64,000 bases of DNA, taken from positions 2,170,001-2,234,000 of the forward strand of contig CBDDEI010000002.1 in assembly GCA_965226775.1 (NCBI GenBank). The letters are read 5' to 3'. Position numbers and translations under genes: made by a program. The stretch comes from CBDDEI01 sp965226775 (lineage in GTDB: Bacteria > Chloroflexota > Dehalococcoidia > SHYD01). This document shows positions 62,393 to 64,000 of this stretch, one piece after another. Numbering within the stretch: the stretch's first letter is position 1; every line of letters starts with the position of its first letter. The notes beneath the pieces are model-generated. The model was not told the DNA's origin. It was given only the letters and a program-made list of their open reading frames with translations, and searched no databases.

Positions 62393-62415
62393 GGCCCAGG
62401 CTGTGTGCCTGGGCC
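62393..62415 (-). terminator. Terminator after the second hydrolase copy
   Basis: GGCCCAGGC and GCCTGGGCC pair perfectly around TGTGT; TTTTCGCGCC follows on the minus strand. Confidence 0.72.
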
Positions 62416-62435
62416 CAGATGTGCGTTAGGAGCGG

Positions 62436-63340
62436 CTACGCAGTCACCGCCGCCAGTTGCCGCGCGATGAACGCCTTCATCTTACGCACCGCGCGGTCGT
62501 GCTCAAAGCTCTTCTCTCTGGCAAAGCCGTGGGGAGCGCCGGGAAACCACTCTACTTCAATGTGGCCGCCGCGGGCTTCGTACGCATCCTCAAAGTTCCA
62601 GACAATGTCCCGGGGCACGTTGCCGTCCGGATAGCCCTGCACAATCTGGGTGGGCGGCAGCAGCATCTCTTCGCCTCGTTGTAAAGCCATCGTGGGGTTC
62701 CCTTCCTGCATGGCCTCTTCCGTGACAAAGTACTTAAAGCTGTTCTCAGGAATCTGTTCCATCTGCATGCCGGAGGACACCAACTTCTCGTCCTTCAGGT
62801 CAACGGTCAGTCCGTACTGGTAGCGGAACCAAGGGTCCAGCACCGCCCACAGCAGCATCTGGTAGGCGAGGCTAGCGTCCACGTCCGGCGCTTCCGGCAG
62901 CGGGAACGCGGCGTAGCGCGGGTCATTGGGACGCATCGCGCTCAACGCCATAGTGTGGCCGCCGCTGGAGGTGCCGTTCCCACCAAGGCCCTCAGCCGTC
63001 GCGTTCAACTCTGCCGCGTGGGCTTTGAACCAGCGCGTCGCCAGTTCACGTCCTGCACCTGCGCCGGGTACGGGGTAGTGTCCGACCTACGGAACTCGGG
63101 CGAGGCAACCACCAGCCCAGTCTCGGCCAACGTATCGATAAGCGTGTTCTGCATCCGGTTAGCGTAGCGCCACTGCCCGCCGTGGACATCAATGAGCGCA
63201 GGGAACGGCCCTGGGCCCTGGGGCTGATAGATGCGTAGCTCCCAGTCATTCCCCTGCTCGTCCTTGCGATAAACTACGTCAAAGACCTTCACTTCATAAC
63301 TAGCGTTGGGGTCATACGACACTTTGGTCTGGGTGGCCAT
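62436..63340 (-). CDS. Alpha/beta hydrolase (esterase), tandem copy 2, frameshifted
   Basis: The N-terminal frame from ATG 63340 (GGAGA upstream) reads SYEVKVFDVVYRKDEQGNDWELRIYQPQG and DVHGGQWRYANRMQNTLIDTLAETGLVVA. It breaks after VQDVN near 63041-63048, and the second frame resumes with LATRWFKAHAAELNA, GGNGTSSGGHTMALSAM and GAPHGFAREKSFEHD. One missing base restores the reading. The joined length is about 301 residues, colinear with copy 1, which also gives the exact sequence expected at the break. Triad residues (Ser in GTSSGG, His in PHGF) are kept. Its own terminator suggests a separate transcript from copy 1. Confidence 0.86.
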
Positions 63341-63385
63341 TGTGATCTCCTTAATAATGATGACAACGTTAAGTGTGCCCCAAGC

Positions 63386-63802
63386 CTACTTTTCTACAAT
63401 CTGGTTGTCAATTCTGACACAGTAGGAGTGGGGGGACGACGTTTCACCGCCCTTTACCACGAGACTGCCGGTGACCGCGGTACTCCCGTCCTCGGGGCGT
63501 GTTCTCTCACGCAATGTCCTCGTGCAGGAGTCGCAGGGGCAAGCTCTCCCGCTCGATACACGATCTCCGTTGCCGGCGAAGTAGCCGCGGTCGTGCAAGG
63601 TCTCTGATCGTTCATTTCCTGCGCTTCTCTGCGGCGAGCGCCGCAGCCTTCGTTCCTCGGCGACCACGGTGAAGTCGAGCACCATGGTCACCGCGCCGGT
63701 GCTGCTCGGAGCCGTCATCAGGACCCGCCAATTCAATGAACCGGAGCTCTTTCTCACCGCAATGAGCGCGCCCACGGGAGTGTAAATGCGAACGTCCTGC
63801 AC
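63386..63802 (-). other. Open frame of uncertain reality (138 codons)
   Basis: Low-complexity Arg/Ser-rich translation with no recognised domain and no ribosome-binding site. The last 30 codons (TAVTGSLVVKGGETSSPHSYCVRIDNQIVEK) have a faint NTF2/SnoaL-like look, so a degraded gene is possible. The surrounding 63341-64000 has nothing else I can support apart from the partial frame at the right edge. Confidence 0.2.
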
Positions 63803-63894
63803 AATTGGTAAGTGCGCCTAGGGTAATTGCCCCACGTTTCGCTCAAGGGTTAGCCCACATGCAAAGCCACCTCTCGTAGTGGGTCCCACGTCAG

Positions 63895-64000
63895 TTATAC
63901 CACCGCGGTCCTTCGTTCGTTGCGGAGGTACGTAGGGCAAGCTATCGTGTCCAGCCCCACTTCGGCGATGCGCGGCGAGTACCACGGGCTGGAGTATCCC
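63895..64000 (-). CDS. Possible C-terminal end of a gene running off the right edge
   Basis: On the minus strand the frame is open from the right edge to TAA at 63895 and reads GYSSPWYSPRIAEVGLDTIA followed by a short basic tail. The strand matches the neighbouring hydrolases. It is 34 codons only, so identity cannot be given; an aminomethyltransferase-like C-terminus is a guess. Confidence 0.25.
   Translation of the reverse strand, partial: GYSSPWYSPRIAEVGLDTIACPTYLRNERRTAVV

Noticed and set aside
1..64000. Mobile element, prophage, rRNA operon or toxin-antitoxin pair
   Set aside because: No transposase, integrase, phage structural gene, rRNA sequence or typical small gene pair was found; the tRNAs are not flanked by att-like repeats that I can see.

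Overview
The window looks like chromosomal DNA of a free-living bacterium, most likely Chloroflexota (Dehalococcoidia or a SAR202-like lineage). This is inferred from the gene repertoire: DUF5667 next to an ECF sigma factor, DUF2079, PAC2, RNase Y, DUF3500, F420/FMN split-barrel proteins, many MFS exporters and a Rieske oxygenase. No rRNA or other marker gene settles it. Base composition is GC-rich and even. I see no phage genes, insertion sequences, integrase, rRNA or CRISPR array. Two tRNAs are present: Arg(CCT) and Gln(TTG).

Layout. 1-7.9 kb (+): the 3' part of a GT-C (GT39-like) glycosyltransferase, a ChrA transporter, a PaaK/CapK-like adenylating enzyme overlapping a DUF362 gene, then an ECF sigma factor overlapping its DUF5667 partner. 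8-16.5 kb: a FIST sensor, leucyl aminopeptidase, VOC protein, a DUF4015 glycoside-hydrolase-like protein, an HpcH/HpaI aldolase, and coaX-coaBC. 16.5-22.3 kb (-): a tightly packed envelope-sugar cluster (GT2, methyltransferase, DUF2079, GH67-like). 22.5-26 kb: tRNA-Arg, thioredoxin-like lipoprotein, RNase Y, PAC2. 26-31.3 kb (+): Acetyltransf_6, MshA-like GT4, PIG-L deacetylase, CcsB, MFS. 31.4-37.2 kb: further MFS genes, a D-2-hydroxyacid dehydrogenase, a HIT protein. 37.4 kb: a small MerT-like membrane protein. 38-47.6 kb: two peptide/opine-type ABC permeases divergent from their binding protein, a Rieske oxygenase alpha subunit, tRNA-Gln, a YihY protein, a dihydroxyphthalate-decarboxylase/NMT1-like protein, MFS. 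47.8-54.6 kb: PPOX, zinc ribbon, YceI lipoprotein, dienelactone hydrolase, and a Fur-family regulator heading a Co/Ni ECF operon (cbiM, PDGLE, cbiQ, cbiO). 54.6-63.4 kb: MFS, siderophore-interacting protein, sulfurtransferase, DUF3500, and a tandem pair of alpha/beta hydrolases. The last 650 bases hold no gene I can support well.

Genes that plausibly work together: coaX and coaBC (two coenzyme A steps); the Fur regulator and the Co/Ni uptake operon; the MshA-like and PIG-L pair (make, then deacetylate, a glycoside); the GT2/methyltransferase/DUF2079/GH67-like cluster; and the binding protein, Rieske oxygenase, decarboxylase-like protein and MFS (a possible aromatic or organic-acid uptake and attack module).

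Eight genes are split by what look like single-base indels, with both halves otherwise intact and family-typical. I annotate each over its full span. This pattern fits assembly or sequencing indels at least as well as gene decay. Intrinsic terminators with long, often perfect stems follow many transcription units, and several TTGACA-N17-type promoters can be read directly.
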